DNA from: Penicillium oxalicum
Lineage: Eukaryota; Ascomycota; Eurotiomycetes; Eurotiales; Aspergillaceae
Assembly: GCF_001723175.1 (NCBI RefSeq)
Contig: NC_064651.1
Coordinates: 1,922,001 to 1,986,000 of the forward strand
Length of the DNA: 64,000 nt
Direction: 5' to 3'
Part shown: positions 46,890-62,082 of the stretch, piece by piece
How positions within the stretch are numbered: the stretch's first letter is position 1
Layout of the letters: every line of letters begins with the position of its first letter
Translations under genes and position numbers: made by a program
The notes under the pieces: generated by a model
What the model saw: the letters and a program-made list of their open reading frames with translations, nothing else
Databases searched by the model: none
Told to the model about the DNA's origin: nothing

Positions 46890-49885
46890 CTATTCGTAGT
46901 CCCTCAGGTAACGACCAGGCAACTCAACGTCCCACATGGGCCGCTCGACGACAGCCACCTCCAAGTGATCGGCAGGGCTCTGGTCTTCCTCTTCAGCGTC
47001 GCTGGAGGGTCCGCCGAGAGGAACAATACCGAGGATGTCTCGGTACTTGTACGTGTGCCACCAACGGCGTGGAGGCTGCGCGGCCGAGTCACTGGCTGAC
47101 GCGACCTGCTTTCTCGGAGTGTCGGCAGATCCGATGACAGCAACTGATTTGCCCTTCTTTTGGGGGGTCCCAAGCTCCGCCGCAGAACCATCTTCGCGGC
47201 GCAGACGAGCGAGAGCGTTTTGATTGGAAGCGGCAAAGTTCTCATCATACTCATAGGCTTCGTCATCTTCAATGTTACGCGGGCGTTCCTGATCAAGTGA
47301 GATCCACTCGCCTTGGGACTCGTCATGACCGACAATCTTGCGCACTTTGGTCCCCATGTGAACGTCCATCTGACCCCGGGCGATCTTATCACCGGCACCA
47401 CTGTTGGGCTTCTTGCGGTCTTTCTCCTCCTCCTCGTCGAAATCATCACGTTTGCGCTTTGAGGCTTTCACAAGCTGCTGGGAGGGCTCCTCATCCTTAC
47501 CCTTGAACTCTTCAGGGGAGGGGAAGTCTTGTTTCATATCGAACATCCAGAGCCAAGAAGTCCCGTAGAGCCAGACCCGCTCGCGACCTTCGAAAAGATC
47601 CCACAAGCAACCCATAGCCCGATCCTTGACCCCCCTGAACTCTGCCGGAAGGTAGGCCTTGGGATTGCGTCGAGACCAGTCGGAAAGCTTACCACTGCGC
47701 GCCTCAAATTCGATCAGTTGATGTTCACTGGTGACGACCATCAGCCTGTCCTCTGCAGCTGCGGAAGTGGTGTGACCATTGCCATTGGTCAATGATTTGG
47801 AAAGCGGCCGTTGAGGTCTAAAGGAGAGCAAGGTAATGCCAGCCTTCATTCGTGGGATTGGAGACTCCGAGGCCGCGGGCTGCCATGACTCATTGTCGAA
47901 GACCACATTGTCATCTTCCTCATCCTCCTCATCCGAAGAGTCGGGGTCTGACTTGGAAGAGACTTTAGCGCCGACCGAGCCCTTCCCATTCGATGCGGTA
48001 ACGTCTTCCAAAGCCCATGTATCGATACATCCGGAAATGTCAGCGACCGCCAGCATCTTGCTGTCGTCAGAAAAGACTGAGGATCGAATCGTGCGTTCAT
48101 ATTCGCCCAGGGTGCCGTGAGATGCCTTTTCATGGCGAGAGTGACGCTTCACGCGCTTGAGAAGAGCAAGCTGGGACATGACCACCGGCTTCTCTGAGAT
48201 CGAAGAACCTGGCTGGATGCGAGCCACCGAGATGCCACTGTTGGGTCGAACGATACAGAGCCAGCGGCTGTCGGGAGAGACTACCACCAGACGAGCACCA
48301 TCTTCGGAGAAAGCTTTTGGAACGTCGACTTTTTGAATTCGCAAAGCGCCCTTCTCGTCACCCTTGCGTTTGCGAACGGCAAAGAGCTTAACGTCAGAAA
48401 TAGTGGCGACAGCAAGAAGCTTGCCGTCTGATGACAGCATGGCGGAGGTGATATTTTCTTCACCCTGTTTTCGCAGCGCGAATCATTAGCATCTTCAATT
48501 CCACACGTAAGTAGACAGATGAGAAAGCATACCTGTATCAGAACCTTGGCAACCAGTCTATGTCTTTGGCCATCGATGTTTTCGCTCAACGAAGCAGGTC
48601 CCCGGGAGACCCGCCAAAGACTGACCTCGCGATCCCAGAAGCTCATTACCAGGCGCGAGGACGGTGCTGAAGAGAGTTGAGGAATTTGTGGGAGACTGGA
48701 TAATTTTCGGTGGTGTTCTTTGCCGAATTCGCGCAGAGGAAGCACAACAGGGGTGGCATCAGGACCTGCGATTACTTGAATTCAGCAAGCCATTCTCCTT
48801 TCGCAATACTGACGCGTCTTTCACATACCTCCTGACACAGCAATGCTGATTTCCTTTGTCTCGTAGACAGCGAAAGTCTTCACGTCATGTGTATGGTATC
48901 GACGGTGCATGACCTCGGCCCATCGGCTTTTCTTATCGCCCTTCTCAACGTCTTTCTTGCGATATACCACGGTCCTCTGGTCAGCACCACCACTCACGAC
49001 CGTGTCACCATTGACGCTCACGGCGACATCAAGAACATCGGCCAAGTGACCCTGTATCCGCTGGATAAGAGAGTAGTTCTTAGCGTCCCAGAACCGAATC
49101 TCGCCCGCCGAGTCTCCCGAGACAATTGTGCCGTCTGGCAAACACTTCACCGACCAAACCAACAGCTCCTTCGGACCCCCCGAAGGACCCTTTCCCAGTG
49201 AGATTGTACGCAATTGTTGACCGTTTCGGATGTCGAAAAGGCGGATGGAACTGTCGGCGTAGCCGGCAACGATCGTGTTTCGATTCTGGAAAGTGACGCT
49301 GAGAACTCGGGCTCTCTTCGTCGACGGACGCATCACCCGGAGAAACTTGAGATCGTTGTCCGCTGTGGACAGAATGACAATTGATCCGTCCGCGCAGCCC
49401 GCCGCCAGATGCTGGCCAAGATACTCACCCTCGGCGGGAGGAAGGAATTTTCCATTGGCGCCCTTCTTGGTAGGCTGCCACTGCGGTTGAGCGGCCAGAC
49501 ACCAAATCTCCCCATAGTTTCCGCTCGAATGACGCAGAGGACGCCCTTGTTCGAGGTCCCACTCCGTAACGGCGGTAGAATAACCGATGCTGAACAGGCG
49601 CAGCTTTCCGGGTAGTTTGGAGTTCATTGGGCCATCTTCTTGAGGATCCTGCGTCCACGCTAAGCCTTCAATGCTTCGATCTTTTCCGCCACGCAGCACA
49701 CTCTCCTGAAACCAAGCTCCACGCATGGGATTCCATAGTTCAATGTCACCGTTCGCGCGGCCAATCGCTAGTCGAAGGGTAGGCACACCACGTCCGGCGA
49801 GGTCTGCAGATGGTGGGTGGGAGAACGCAAGTGCGTTGATTGCCTGTGGATTATAGGACACGAATCGACAGCGGTGAATATCCAT
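46890..49885 (-). CDS. utp4: Utp4/Cirhin, WD40 subunit of the U3 small-subunit processome
   Basis: Nucleolar t-UTP (UTP-A) component needed for rDNA transcription and early 18S pre-rRNA processing. Exons 48829..49885, 48533..48765 and 46890..48464 give 954 aa with phases intact. The N-terminal half shows repeated WD-like blades (LRLAIGRANGDIELWN, DGSIVILS, DSSIRLFDIRNGQQLRTI, AGEIRFWDA, LADVLDVAVSVNGDTVVSGG). A second WD set follows after KLLAVATISDVKLFAV. An acidic insertion (DSSDEEDEEDDNVVFDNESW) and a Lys/Arg/Glu-rich region (KRKRDDFDEEEEKDRKK) lengthen it beyond yeast Utp4 (776 aa). The C-terminus WWHTYKYRDILGIVPLG...ERPMWDVELPGRY is the family-specific tail. Start: the ATG opening MDIHRCRFV. 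Confidence 0.94.
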
Positions 49886-52810
49886 GGCTGCGTTCTGGCG
49901 CTGAAGATGCAGCCTCTCGAAGTTGAATGGGACGGCTTCCGGATCTCGTTCTCGGTTCGCAACCTTGTAGTGTGAAGGATTTGTATTTCAATGCGGCTCT
50001 GACACGTGTTGCGATTCAAATTCTCACGCAATCATCTCGATTTTTGCTGCTTATCGAAGACGAGATCGCCGATACCTGCTGAGGCTGTATGCGCGATCTT
50101 TTTTTCCTTGCGATAAATTTTAGCGGGCCGGATTATCTTTGCGGAGAATATTCACTCACGTGATCCGTAATCTTTTTAGAGTGCCTGGATAGTAAGGCAT
50201 CACAGACGAGAGATGCGGCTTGCACCTCTGAGTCGGACCCGACCCTACCATTGAATTGTCAATCTACTCCTGACCAGACAATCTTGATTGACAGAGACCG
50301 CAAATTTCTCACGTCCAGGCATCTTCACCTCAAAGACGACTCGACCCTCACATGCATAGCCCATTATGCTAAGAATCATCTGACGAAATAATGGAAAGGG
50401 CACTACCTGGATGTCCATTTGAATAACCCTAATGCAATTGAACCTTGAATGTGTACATTAAGAATCAAGTCTTCGAGCTTAGAGTACCACTGAAAGCGAT
50501 ATGATTACGTTCGAATGTCTTGGGATGTATTCTATGTCGCATTTTTCCGATGCTAACTGGAACAGTGTGGAGATTTTGATCAGGGGCAGGTCCGAGATAA
50601 TCAGCATTACGTGAATCAAGCTTGTACCGTCAGCGCTAGGGGTGCATGAATCCAATTGACCATGTCACTCCAACATGGATCTCTGTAGAGGAAACTTGCT
50701 GGGCTACCTGGATGAAATCGCTTCAAGTCCTATCAAAGTGTCTGTTGTGGGATGGGACAGTTCCATCTCCAAAGTATCAGCGGTCTTGAACAACACCGCA
50801 CGTCAAGAAAAACTTCATCGACGACAGTCCAAGAGGCAGCAAGGACTTCGGATATCCAATCGACCATTCATTGGGCACACACGGTCGGGCACGGAGACTT
50901 CGTCGCTAACCGACCACGTATTCTCCCAGGGGCGCGACCTGATGACCGTCGGTTGACATGGTATGGAAACGGCTTGCTCACCAAGGCAGTGTTGCCACAA
51001 GACCACTGCCACGTCAGACAATTCTCTACTTTTGCCCGGTGAGAGATGTTTCTTATTCTATGGCAAGACATTCATCGATTCGCCATGAACCTAGTCGTCG
51101 TCCTGTTCCATGCATCATCCACCAATGAGCTTGATTGGCGGCTGGTGTCTCGCTGGACTGTAAACGGCATTACTTGCCCCTTCAAGCGTCAACTGGTCAG
51201 CCTCAGCGGGCCAGGGACAGCATCCAGCTGAGGACAAGGAGGGAGTCGGTCTATTTTGTGCTTTCATTGGTCAGTACACAAGACAGGGCTAAATGTGGCG
51301 GGCGGGGGGAGTCACTGCGGTCTATACAAGACTAGAGCTTTCTATCTACTGGAGCTCTCCATTATGCTCAGATGGCTCGAGTTAACAGCAAAGAAAAAAC
51401 GGGCGGAGCAGGACCCTTCCAAGCCACGATTTCAATTAGCATCAATCTGACCGCAGTAACCTCGAAGACTCGAAAGGGCCACGGCCGCTCGTGCCAAGTT
51501 CTCGAGGCGGAGGAAGGGCCGGAAACGGGATGCACTGGCCTCATAAAAAGGCACTGTAGCAGTACACAGGTACTGTACTAAATGTCCAAACTCGACGAGT
51601 AATTGTTTGGGACTCGACCCGACCTGAACACTAGCGTGACACGATCGCGGGCTTTCACGTGTCTTCTCACCCATATCTGCTACATCATCTGGATCGCGAC
51701 AAGCTGCGCACGGGTTAATAGAAAACCTAATCTTGGTCCGACCAGAGTACAGCGTTCTCTGCCCTGATCTGTGATGGGAAGACTGGAAGCGTCTGATCCA
51801 CATCCGAGTAGACTAACCAGTTGGCCCGAAACCTTACTGGGTCCAGCCCCTCTCTTTTCCCCGGCTCGCAGGGGCATAAGGTTGAGTAGCACGACGCCTA
51901 CCAAGCCATTCGGTGTGTGCATTTCGCGTCACGTCCAGATGATGAAACCAATCGGTGATGAATTTGGACGGAGACATCTGGTCGGGACTTGCTCCCAGAG
52001 CTTGGCTTGACTTTCTCGGTTTTGATAGCAACGAAAGACCAGAGGTTTTCCTGCTCAGGCACAGCTCTTGGATAGATTTGTGTGGCCTTGGTCATGGACT
52101 ACTGCTCCTCAGGAACTTGAACAAGGTCTTCGATGGGCGTGAATTGCTGGTCGCAGATGCCACTTTGCTTACATTGTACATAGTTGTTGATAAAAAATAA
52201 ATAGAAGTACTCGAGTCAGCTTGCTTCCAATTTCTGCGAAGATGTTTCTTTCGAATCACTGCAACAGGTGAGAACCAATGCTTGTCGCGTGACAGTTCCA
52301 ATCCTATTCCGAATGAAGATGATCCATTTCTGTCGATTTCTAGAGAAGGTACTCGAAAAGTTCAAGCGGCGAGTTCTCGTTGTCTTTACCATCTCAAGTC
52401 GTGCCATATTTACCCGGCGCTCAACCCCCACCAGCCGAGCCGGCCCTCCATACCTGTGGTCGGAATTTGTACCAGATTCGTGAATTTGTAGATCGCCTCC
52501 ATTCTGGATCGCATCCTTCAACCAGACTCATGTGTGGGACGCGAAAGCAGTGATGACGGCATTGCTGATGGCCTCGGTCGCGGCTGGCCCCCAGGAAATT
52601 TCGTGATTTGAAGGGATCCTTTACGCGAGGTATCTGTGCTGGGCAGTGAGGAGCATCACATCACACTTGAGATGACTCGGAAGACACCAGTCCACTTGTA
52701 AAGTGACATGCAAGATTCAGGATTCAAACCAAGGTTCTACGTAGTGGCAACCCGTATGTGTGGACAAAATATTCGATATAGGTTTTCAATCCAAATGTCG
52801 AGCCCTGGGT

Positions 52811-52841
52811 AGCACACACACACACACACACACACACACAA
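52811..52841 (+). repeat. (CA)15 microsatellite
   Basis: About 30 bp of CA dinucleotides in the 12.8-kb intergenic block. Confidence 0.93.
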
Positions 52842-55800
52842 TTATGTATAAGACAGGCACCTTTGTGTGTAGAAATATACACATACCGTCTGTCATACAA
52901 AGAGGTGACGGTAGTGGCCTTCACATCTGTGCCGAATCTGCACAGAGGTGGAGTGTCGTACTGTATGCCCCGTCCAGGAGCGGGTAGTCTCCACTTCAGA
53001 TACACACTACACCTGATGGAGCATAGCTGTGTATCGTACGTCCCTGCAACTCCGATCAATCATGTCTGTTTTGAAGAAACCTGATCTTTAAAGGCCACGA
53101 ACATATCTAGACAGATGGTGGCTTTGGCTTTTCTTTAACAGTCCGACTGCTCCTAGCTCCTGGAGGAGTCCCTTTTCAAGTGTGCGTTTCAAGTTCTCGA
53201 ATGATGAGCATTGAATGTCGAATCGAAAGGGGACGGGGAAAGCCAGCCGACCAAATCAACCCGAACCCGTGGTTGAGTCTCTGCCAGCCCCATCCAGACT
53301 TTACCCAATGAAAAGATTGCTAAGTCTTCTACTTACGAGATCGCAGTGCTGATTAGCACCACTTTAATTCACTGTGGAGACCACACAATGGATTTTTTCT
53401 TCCCTGCTCAGCTGGCAATGTCGTATGTCGGATAATCAGCAGCGTTGTGTCCAAAGCTCGACATCCTCACTGCAAGCTGCACCTTTAAATTGAGTCACTG
53501 ACTTGCCCATACTTTTTTTGTCACAATTCTACCGTGTGATATCCGGTCACTCGGTGAGGATAACCTGATCTATCAACTGTAGACCATCATCTGTATATAC
53601 GAACAGCATGAATCATGACAAACGACTAGGTGACGTGCACGACCTACGAATATCCACTGGCTTAAGGAGCGCCCGGAGACAAAAATGTCTGACGTGGTGG
53701 AGTGTGAACCTACTCCACTGCTCGCTGCAAGAGACTCGGGCACTTCACGATACACAACATGAATTTCAGTAGGGTTTCCGGTGGGAGGACAGGTATGTAC
53801 CGTACATACTTGAACTGACTGCACGATCGGAACAGAAAATCTTTTTCACCGGTCACCTTTACGACAAATATCCTGACAGGTATTGAATACTGTATAGTCG
53901 ATAGTGTTGCTGTACTGACTTGTTCGAAATAGACGGCAGTTTATGTTCAGGGTCAAGGGCATCTATGATTTATGGAGCTGGCTGCTCAAAACATATCCCA
54001 AACCTATATAGGTAGAGTAGCCTTGTAGTTGTGTGTGTGAAATAAAAGTACCCCTGCCATATACCAGGATGGATAGTTAAGGTCGTCCTCCTTTCTACGG
54101 GCCGATGATCAAATCTTTGAAAATTATAACTCCCTTGCTGTTCTTTCTGTCTAAAAGTCAACAAATCTCTCATCGCACCGCAGATCCAACCCGTGCACGC
54201 TGCTTATCCAATCCTACCTATGCCTATGCGGAGATAAATCGCACTCAGCGCCGACGCCGCAGAGTATCCGCATCATCCGATCAAACCCATTGTGACCCGC
54301 TCTACGGAAAATGATACAGAAAGATGAAAGCAGCCCAGATAAAATTACAAAGGCGGGGCAAGGGAAACTTTCTGACCTGTGTACATATGCTGACGTGTGT
54401 ACGCATATACATAATCTACTGTACGAGAGAAGGCCTGTAGCAATCCGGTTCTGCGACTAAAGAACAATTACCTTTCTCCTTGGTCGTGTGGCACTGTACC
54501 GTGGTCTAATTTGACCGGAACGGCCCTGCTGGGAAACCGTTCGCAGAGTGTGGATCGTCGATGGTGCAACCACTTCGTTCAGACTTTTTGAGTCTGGATT
54601 GTATTACAAGTGGTATATCATACGCGCCGTCGATGGTGATGTCTGATATGATAACATGTTCAAGTAGGTGAAAATAGGGGCTTAAATGCAGGGAATATTG
54701 TAGATACAAGGCATCACTGGTCCGCTTACGGATTGCCCGAATCACTGGCATTCCACACTCTGATTTTTCCAGAACCTGACCAGACGACTGATTGGCGGAC
54801 GCTCCGCCTATACCTCTATCGAGCGGACTTCACCCTTCCTTTGGCTACTTCTATGGTCGAATCAATATAATCATACAAACAACTACAAAAATCAAACCAC
54901 TGTTCAGAGACACTTCAACAACTCGAGTTGTCTGCGACAGTTCCCAAGCTTTGCATAAAGGAAAACTCTTCGCTCAGTGACTGTGTCTTTATCGGTATAA
55001 GAGCGTGAGGAAAGCTGCAGGGTTTCGGCCACGGCTCTACCAGAGACAAAGATGGCATTTTCCGAAAGCGGCGCTAACACGATGGTTCTTCGCAAGGGTT
55101 ATATCTGAATTGGGACTCAGTGTGAGTCAAGGAATCGACCACGCGCGTGTGTGCTCATACTTCAACAGTTCCTATCAATGTAGACGTCTTCGAAGCTCAA
55201 TTCGTCGAGGCTGATGCCAGATGCACTCGTAGAAAGTTCACATGGGGATCATCTCGATCAGAAATCTCCAAGACACAGAAGGCGCACCTCACCAAGGCTG
55301 AGATTCTTTCGAGTGCTAAGGTTTCAGGGTCCTGCCTGGAAACTCTATGTTTGTAATTTTGCTAGGGATGTTCTTCTGGACCACCGTGAGATTGAGCTCA
55401 TAAGCGTGTATCTCTCGGCGTTTGCGGTAATGCCCGAAGAAAGCTAGATGAGTGAAAATTCTGGAAATTCGATATCGCTCATCGATAATCGGCTAAGAGG
55501 GTAGCTCTCAAAGCCAGGCAGCATATAGCAAATTGATGGGAGCCCGGTGCTCCTCCCTACGTGTCAGATCTACCACGAGGAAACAACTCGGCTAAGAGAA
55601 ACAACTGAACGGCAAAAGGGTGATTAAAGCAAAAGTCCCTGTCGACTCCATTATTCAAAGGCGGATTCCACTGTGAGATTAAGAGCCAGTTCAAAGCGAT
55701 GTCTACTGGACTTCACTCAAGCACCTTCAATCATAGGTAGAAACTCTTGCCAGTCTATATTTAGATGCTGTGAACCATCAAACGCGAGAATAGATCCTTT

Positions 55801-58800
55801 TTAGCGTAAGACGGAAGGACCCGGTCTTGGGCGAGGTTGTCTTCACAGCCTGCTCTGACCTTTCGAGTAGGTACTCAGTCTGGAACTCTTACTTTGTTGA
55901 ATGACATAGACGCCGCCATTTACAGTTCTGCGATCAGCTGCGAGACTTGGGGGCTAGCCTCTGGGTCTGCAGAAGCTATTGCGGGGACGTCTTGGAGGAC
56001 TACTGAACTAGTATTCAACCCCGATGGGCTTTTGGCTAATAATCCGCCATACTTTCAATCATGTCCTCCCTATCGATCTATTGAGGTACTCGAATGCATC
56101 GGTCGTGTTACAGATGATGATGCAGTAGATGGTGCGCATGTTTTATCTGGCGTCAAGGCCTACAACTTGAAATCACTGTCAGTCGTTGGACGCGCTGCGA
56201 TATCCGCCACCTAGAACCAGTCGGACTTTGGAAGCGGACATCTAATTTCCATAGCGCAAAGCCTGTAATTAACCAACGAAAATAGCGAGCCGTGTCTTTC
56301 GTTCACTTGCGCTTTTAGAAACACCCTTACATGGCTGCGTCGTACCGACCCGCTTGAGTGAGCTTTGATTGAGATACCGCTGGATGTTTCAGGTATCTGT
56401 TTGGGCCAAGTGCCACCCACGAGCGCGATCCATGCTCATATTAATGATATGAGAGGGTTCATCGAATGCTTGGTTCTGACCGCCCCCCCGGAGAGCTTGT
56501 CTTCTCGAAATTGAAAAAGTAACGAAGAATGTTTCCAGGATGGAATTCACATATTAACGTAATGGCAAGATCATCGCCTGCTGTGTAAGACTGACACGTA
56601 TGTACGTAAGAGGTACATCCGGTACCTTAGGTTTTGGTGGAACGACTGGAGTTCGAGTTTCATTAAGCACAGTCGGCCGATTGGTGTAATTGGCAGCAAC
56701 GGGTTCCGTTTGCCATTGAAGACCATGGAGTAATGTATGCGTTGCCGCGTTGGGCCTCTCCATGAAGAGTCTGCTCGATTGATATGCCGACTCGATGTAG
56801 TGTATTTTAGGACGTCAGGGCGCCAGTCTGAACCGAAGCCCCTGACTGGCGGCAATGGATTGCATGTTTCTTTATTTATCATTTTCAGCGCTTAATGCTC
56901 AATCAGAGTTCTACAATTCACTGTTGGAGGTCAAGAATTTCGACACGTTGCAATGCTTCCCAACATCCATTGAACGAAGGTGGGACTCCTGATGCGTAAA
57001 GCTTTGTGAAAGCGAGGGAGGCGTCGGAGACATGGGAATGGCCATACTGTTCCTCGTTATGCAAACCTTATCACGGAAAGGACGAGTCTCGGATAAACAA
57101 GTCCCAATTTCATCCACGATGCCGCTCTCCAGGCTGCAGCCTGGGTGGTAGATACATAAGGAGGTTGCATTGTGGGAACTGGTTTCCAATATTTGGATGG
57201 ACTCCGGAATGGACTAGGATCGTCCAATTGCCAAGGCAAATCTTATGACTGAACGCGCCCAGCAGCCGTGCTGGAGGAGGAATGGGAGACACGTCGGGGC
57301 GCGTTCGTCGTAATCAGAGCGACCTCAATAATCAAATCAGGTTCCACGGAATCAGGATCGGGGGAAGCACTAGGGTTCTGGGGCGCGGACGGAAGACGGA
57401 AGACTACTTATTTAGTTTTTAGCACATACATAACCTGCTTTTGGGGCCAATTCATTCCCCACAAGGAGTGCGGGCCAGAATGGCTGCAACACAACGAGAA
57501 TTCGGGTCTGAGGAAAGAACAAGTCAAGCAGGGGAAAAAGGGGCGGGCCATGGAGGTGGAAAAGCACAGAAGCACCATTCGTTTCAGTCTCATTATAGGC
57601 CATGTACTTTGCGCGTGAGCCAGGCAGCTGGGTAGGATGCGCCGATGCGGAAGTTCCAGCCAAAGGCGGATCCTCCACTTATGCCCAACCGAGCTGAAGG
57701 GGAGGCGAAAATGGGGAGGGGAGCCGCGATGAAGTCAATGCCAGGGTAATCCTGGACGGTGGTCCAGTTACGGAGCGTGAACTCCAAAAGATCCTGGAAC
57801 GCGACCGTATCCGGAGGCTAAAGTTGAACCATTTCAAGCCATCTCAGCGCTAGTCGATGGGGGGGGGCCATGGATAATCCACGCATCCAATGGCTCAAAC
57901 GCTTTAGTGGAGGAAGATGAGCACTTTGGGTCCAAACAAGATCCTGTACAAGTGGACAGTTACTACAGCACGTCGCGCGTGCAATCGTAATTTGTTGGTT
58001 GTCAGGTCGTTCCTTGTTCATATGTACTATAGTTCCTTACTACCTTGTAAGAGAGTACGGGGTATGCGCATAAACTATTGGACGCAACCCAGTCATGGTT
58101 CAACTCCAGAGTGCTGCTGTTTGATCGGGTCGATCCTTGCTCATCTTTGACTGCTCATTTCGAATCGAGTGGGTTTGATCATCCAGCATCGGTAGCGACC
58201 GCGACCGCGACCGCGTCTCGATCCAAGACATTGAGATGCAACGACGAAAGAGGCAACTTTGGATGCATCCAAACAGATCAACGGTAACAGATACCGCAGC
58301 TATCTCGTCGTCCTGGAGCCTGTGGTTGAACTTGGATGCGAAACATCGATTCCTGGACAATGGTTTTGAGAAACAGATGTTACCTCATCTACGACTCCGG
58401 TTCGTCCAGGGACTGAGCACTTTTCAACGAGCTCCGATATCCCAGACAAAAGTCAATCTTTGTTGCCCCGGTGTCAGGTGTGATCCAGGGGAGAGAGGGA
58501 AGGGCCGGAAAGGGCTGAATGAGAGCTAGAGTTTAGATACCTAGGAAGGGCACTCTTGGAACAAGTCGACTTCCATTGTCTTGCTGGTCGCAAAGGAGAT
58601 CTCCACTGCTGTCCATACAAGGAGTAAGTGGCTGTATTAGGTTATTTTCGAGAACCTTGTCAGCCGTCTTCCGAGTGGTTCCAATTTATCGAAAATACTC
58701 GCGCAGCTGAATGTGGTCCATACATGAGTAAGCGCAGATGGGAGTCAAACAGCGTATGCGGATCAAAATGACTGGGTCGCGATGTACGGTCAAATTGGCG

Positions 58801-60436
58801 ATGAATGCGTGTCGGAATCCACTGTTCAGTCAGCGTTTCAACCTTAAATGTTGATTTCTTGCCTGTCCTTCGATCAAAGTGTGAACACAGCTCAGAGCTG
58901 GCCCGAAACAGTATAGATGGTGATGTGTCGAGGTGGCTGGCCATGATTGAATCCTCCATATTGGAGCCGCGCGAATCGCATTTGGTACCAAAATCTGCCA
59001 TGCGGAGGGTCGGTGTCATGAAGGTACATACATCTCACCCTTCCCATTGAAGCCGGAGGTCTCGTCGTAATGGACCCGTCTTACCACGCGAGCAAGGGCC
59101 ACTTCTGGGGGCTCAGACCTCACCTCCTGAGAAGGTACAGATCCCAAGTGTTGCATGGCCGGTGATTTTACGTGCACGGGAACTCTTGTAGGTGTCATGG
59201 AGCTCAAATTTTCATAGTCATCCTGGCTGGGAGGGGATTTGATTTTCAGGTCCGTCCCAGAATTTGATTCGCAATCCTTCAGGTTCTTTCGTCGATCAGG
59301 GAAGCAATTCCTTGTTCAAGCCGGAATACAACTGTAGCACATCGCAGCCATGGGCATGGTACCAGATTCGGAGCACACTAAATCTCGGCTACTAGTCAAG
59401 CTTGTCGGACTAGGTGGAAGTCGGTGTAAACCGTCGGGTCGTTTCGATACCAGCAAGCTGCACTACCTCACGATTGAGCACCTTACGGTGTGAACTCCAA
59501 ATGGATTCCAACCTGACTATACGTGCGATGTGTACCTGGACTGGAATCTGTATACCGGGTATAGACGTACAGTATTCATCATTCCCTTCAGCCAGACACC
59601 GACCGGCGCCCAGTGACCTCTCCGATGTGTGTAAGACAGTAACGATTAGCGTAGAACACACTTTCTGGAGCAATGAATCTGTCATATGACTTCATGGTAA
59701 CGTACATTCTCGATCCACGATGGAAAGATCCTTGAGCCACGGTGATTCCAGGCGAGTACAAGCCGCTGAAGATGACTTGTCTTCCTCAATCTCCCAACCT
59801 GCATTGACCTTGCAGGGGAAGGGTCAGAATCACATCATGGACGTATTGTAGGTATCGCATTGTACAGTATGTGTCATCCGAGAACGCGCTGCCCCTCCCC
59901 TGACCAGCCCTGGATGACTGGCTGGGACCCGTCTAGTAATCTGGGCAATGGACGACCACTGGGTCCCGCGGTATGTCTTGTAAATACTGAAACCATTGCC
60001 CGACCTTTCTATGGGTAACCCACTACTGTTGCTCGATAGCATCCTCGGCCCCATTGCCATAACTGCCCACACCGAGTGTATTCTGGTATGTAATTTACAC
60101 CCTTTTCTTACCCTTTGTCCCTCGCTCCGGGTCGAGTCTCCAAATCATACAGTCGGTCGGCAGACGATCTGTATGTTAGTTTTAGTCCAAGTAGATACCA
60201 CAGCGGTGCCCATTGATCGTGACGCTGAAGACGGAATGGGGCTCAGTAACCGGACGCTTCGTAGGATACTACCTTTGTCCTGTACACTTGCAGCATCAAT
60301 GTCGGAATCGAGGATGCATCACGGTCGCAGCAGGAATCTCCAAAGTTTCGAGGTCCGTTTCACCCCAAATACCCTTCGCTGCCAATCGTGCATACTTTCC
60401 GTACAGCTTCAGCCTCCACCCGGAAACTTCGTTATG

Positions 60437-60951
60437 ACGATACCGCACAGCTAAAGCTGGGTCCCAATATCTCCGTGTCTCTTGTCTCAGCGGCCGCCTT
60501 CTTTTCTTTTCCACATCCGCCTGGAGAGAGAGAATCTAAAACCCTCCTCCTCCTTGTACCTCTCCTCCCCTCATCCTCTTCCTTCTCTCCTCCCCTTCTT
60601 TTCTTCTACCAAGCCCTTTTCCTCTCTTCGTCCTCCTTCTCCTTTGGTCAATTCGTGGAGTGTGCGGAGTCTGGTCCAACTGACCGAGAACTTGAGTCTT
60701 TCCGCCTCCCGTTCTTCTGTCAGTCCCATCTAGACCTCCTGTCGAGTCGAATCCCCTCCTCGATTACGACAATCCTCCCAATCCTTGACGTTTGTTAGCT
60801 CAAACGGCAGGAAACTTCCCTTCTTCGTGTCCGCCGGTGCCCTCTCGATCCTCGGACCAAACCCTCGACGACCGCCCTCCCTGATCCCGCTCCTGCTGGT
60901 TAGAAGAGCGATACTGTGGGGAACATCTCATCTTGAAGAGCCTTCCTTCTG
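60437..60951 (+). promoter_or_regulatory. C/T-rich ATG-free block, candidate distal leader exon of the cyclin gene
   Basis: 515 nt without a single ATG on the + strand, rich in CTCCT runs as in fungal transcription start regions. It ends at a 18-codon upstream ORF (60952-61008), which stops 4 nt before a good donor (TTAG|GTATGT, intron from 61013). This would fit a first leader exon spliced to sequence nearer the cyclin ATG. Inference only. Confidence 0.35.
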
Positions 60952-62082
60952 ATGATCACAAGGACTCTTGAGTTCTTGTGCTTGCAATTGATTGAGGAGA
61001 CCGTTTGATTAGGTATGTGCAAAATAGTAAAAGATTTCCATTTTATCAACCCCGACCTCCCCCCGACGTTGCAACCTCGAAAGACCCCAGTGCCGCACGG
61101 TTCAGCCCACCGCCTTTTGATCGTGATTAAGTACGAAGCAGCCTTGTCAGTGGGAGATTGTGGGTGATTGAGTGGCATATTTGGGAGGTCATGCACAAGG
61201 TGTGAAGGAGAAAGGAGCTTTGCTGGTCGGCAGTGGTCGGGTAGAAGTGGATTCCAGGGTTGAAAAGGCCTTCAATGCGACGGACAGTCATTCTCTCCAG
61301 CGCCATGGCTGCTCTATTTGATTGTCTCTTCGCATTCGATGTTGCATGCTCGACAGGAAGATTGGACATCCTTCTTTCTGACCTCGTCAGAGGAAGAGCG
61401 ACTTGGCCAGCTGAGGACGTACTATACGAATGTCACGGAACACTCTTGTGTCGCATGCCCTATCAACTGAACAATCAATGGGCCGTCGATGCATTGAGGG
61501 CCGGCTCTCACTATTGTACGAGATTTTCCACAGGTGCAAAGAAGGGGCCATGAAGATCTTATAGCAAGAATTGAGCCTCCATTTTCAACATGCCAGGGCA
61601 TGGGGTCCTCGATGGTCAAACGCCTGGGCAACAACGCATACTTGATGATCATTGTTTTGTGCTTTTCATCGCTCCGATCGCCCGAGTGCTGACCTTATGC
61701 CACTTGCGTTATAGAACTCCGGTCTGAAGCGTGATTCTGGTTGCCGTCCATTGCTTCGTGTGACTGTTCGACCTTTTCTCACAAACGATCCGATTTCCCC
61801 GTCATTCGTCCTCCTATCGACCTTCCAGGAGGTTCCCACGGAACACGTTAACTCGTGAAGTGTATGTGCTTTCGTCATCCCTACTGCACGTTCTTCCCCT
61901 CCCCTGACAATCGTGGTCTCTTCCCCCCTTTACAGGGTTGGCCAGTGCCTATACTCCACATTCCGCCAAGCAGTACCCGGCCTAGGGGTGAAGACGTTTG
62001 CTCGTTCTCCATCTCTCGGACTGGCATCCACCAGAATTCTAATTCACCGGATCATTCCTGCGTGCCTGGCCTAGCCCAGATG

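Noticed and set aside
55837..56214. 125-codon frame in the large gene-poor block
   Set aside because: Starts at TTG, no recognisable motif, no splice partners or neighbours; chance frame is more likely.
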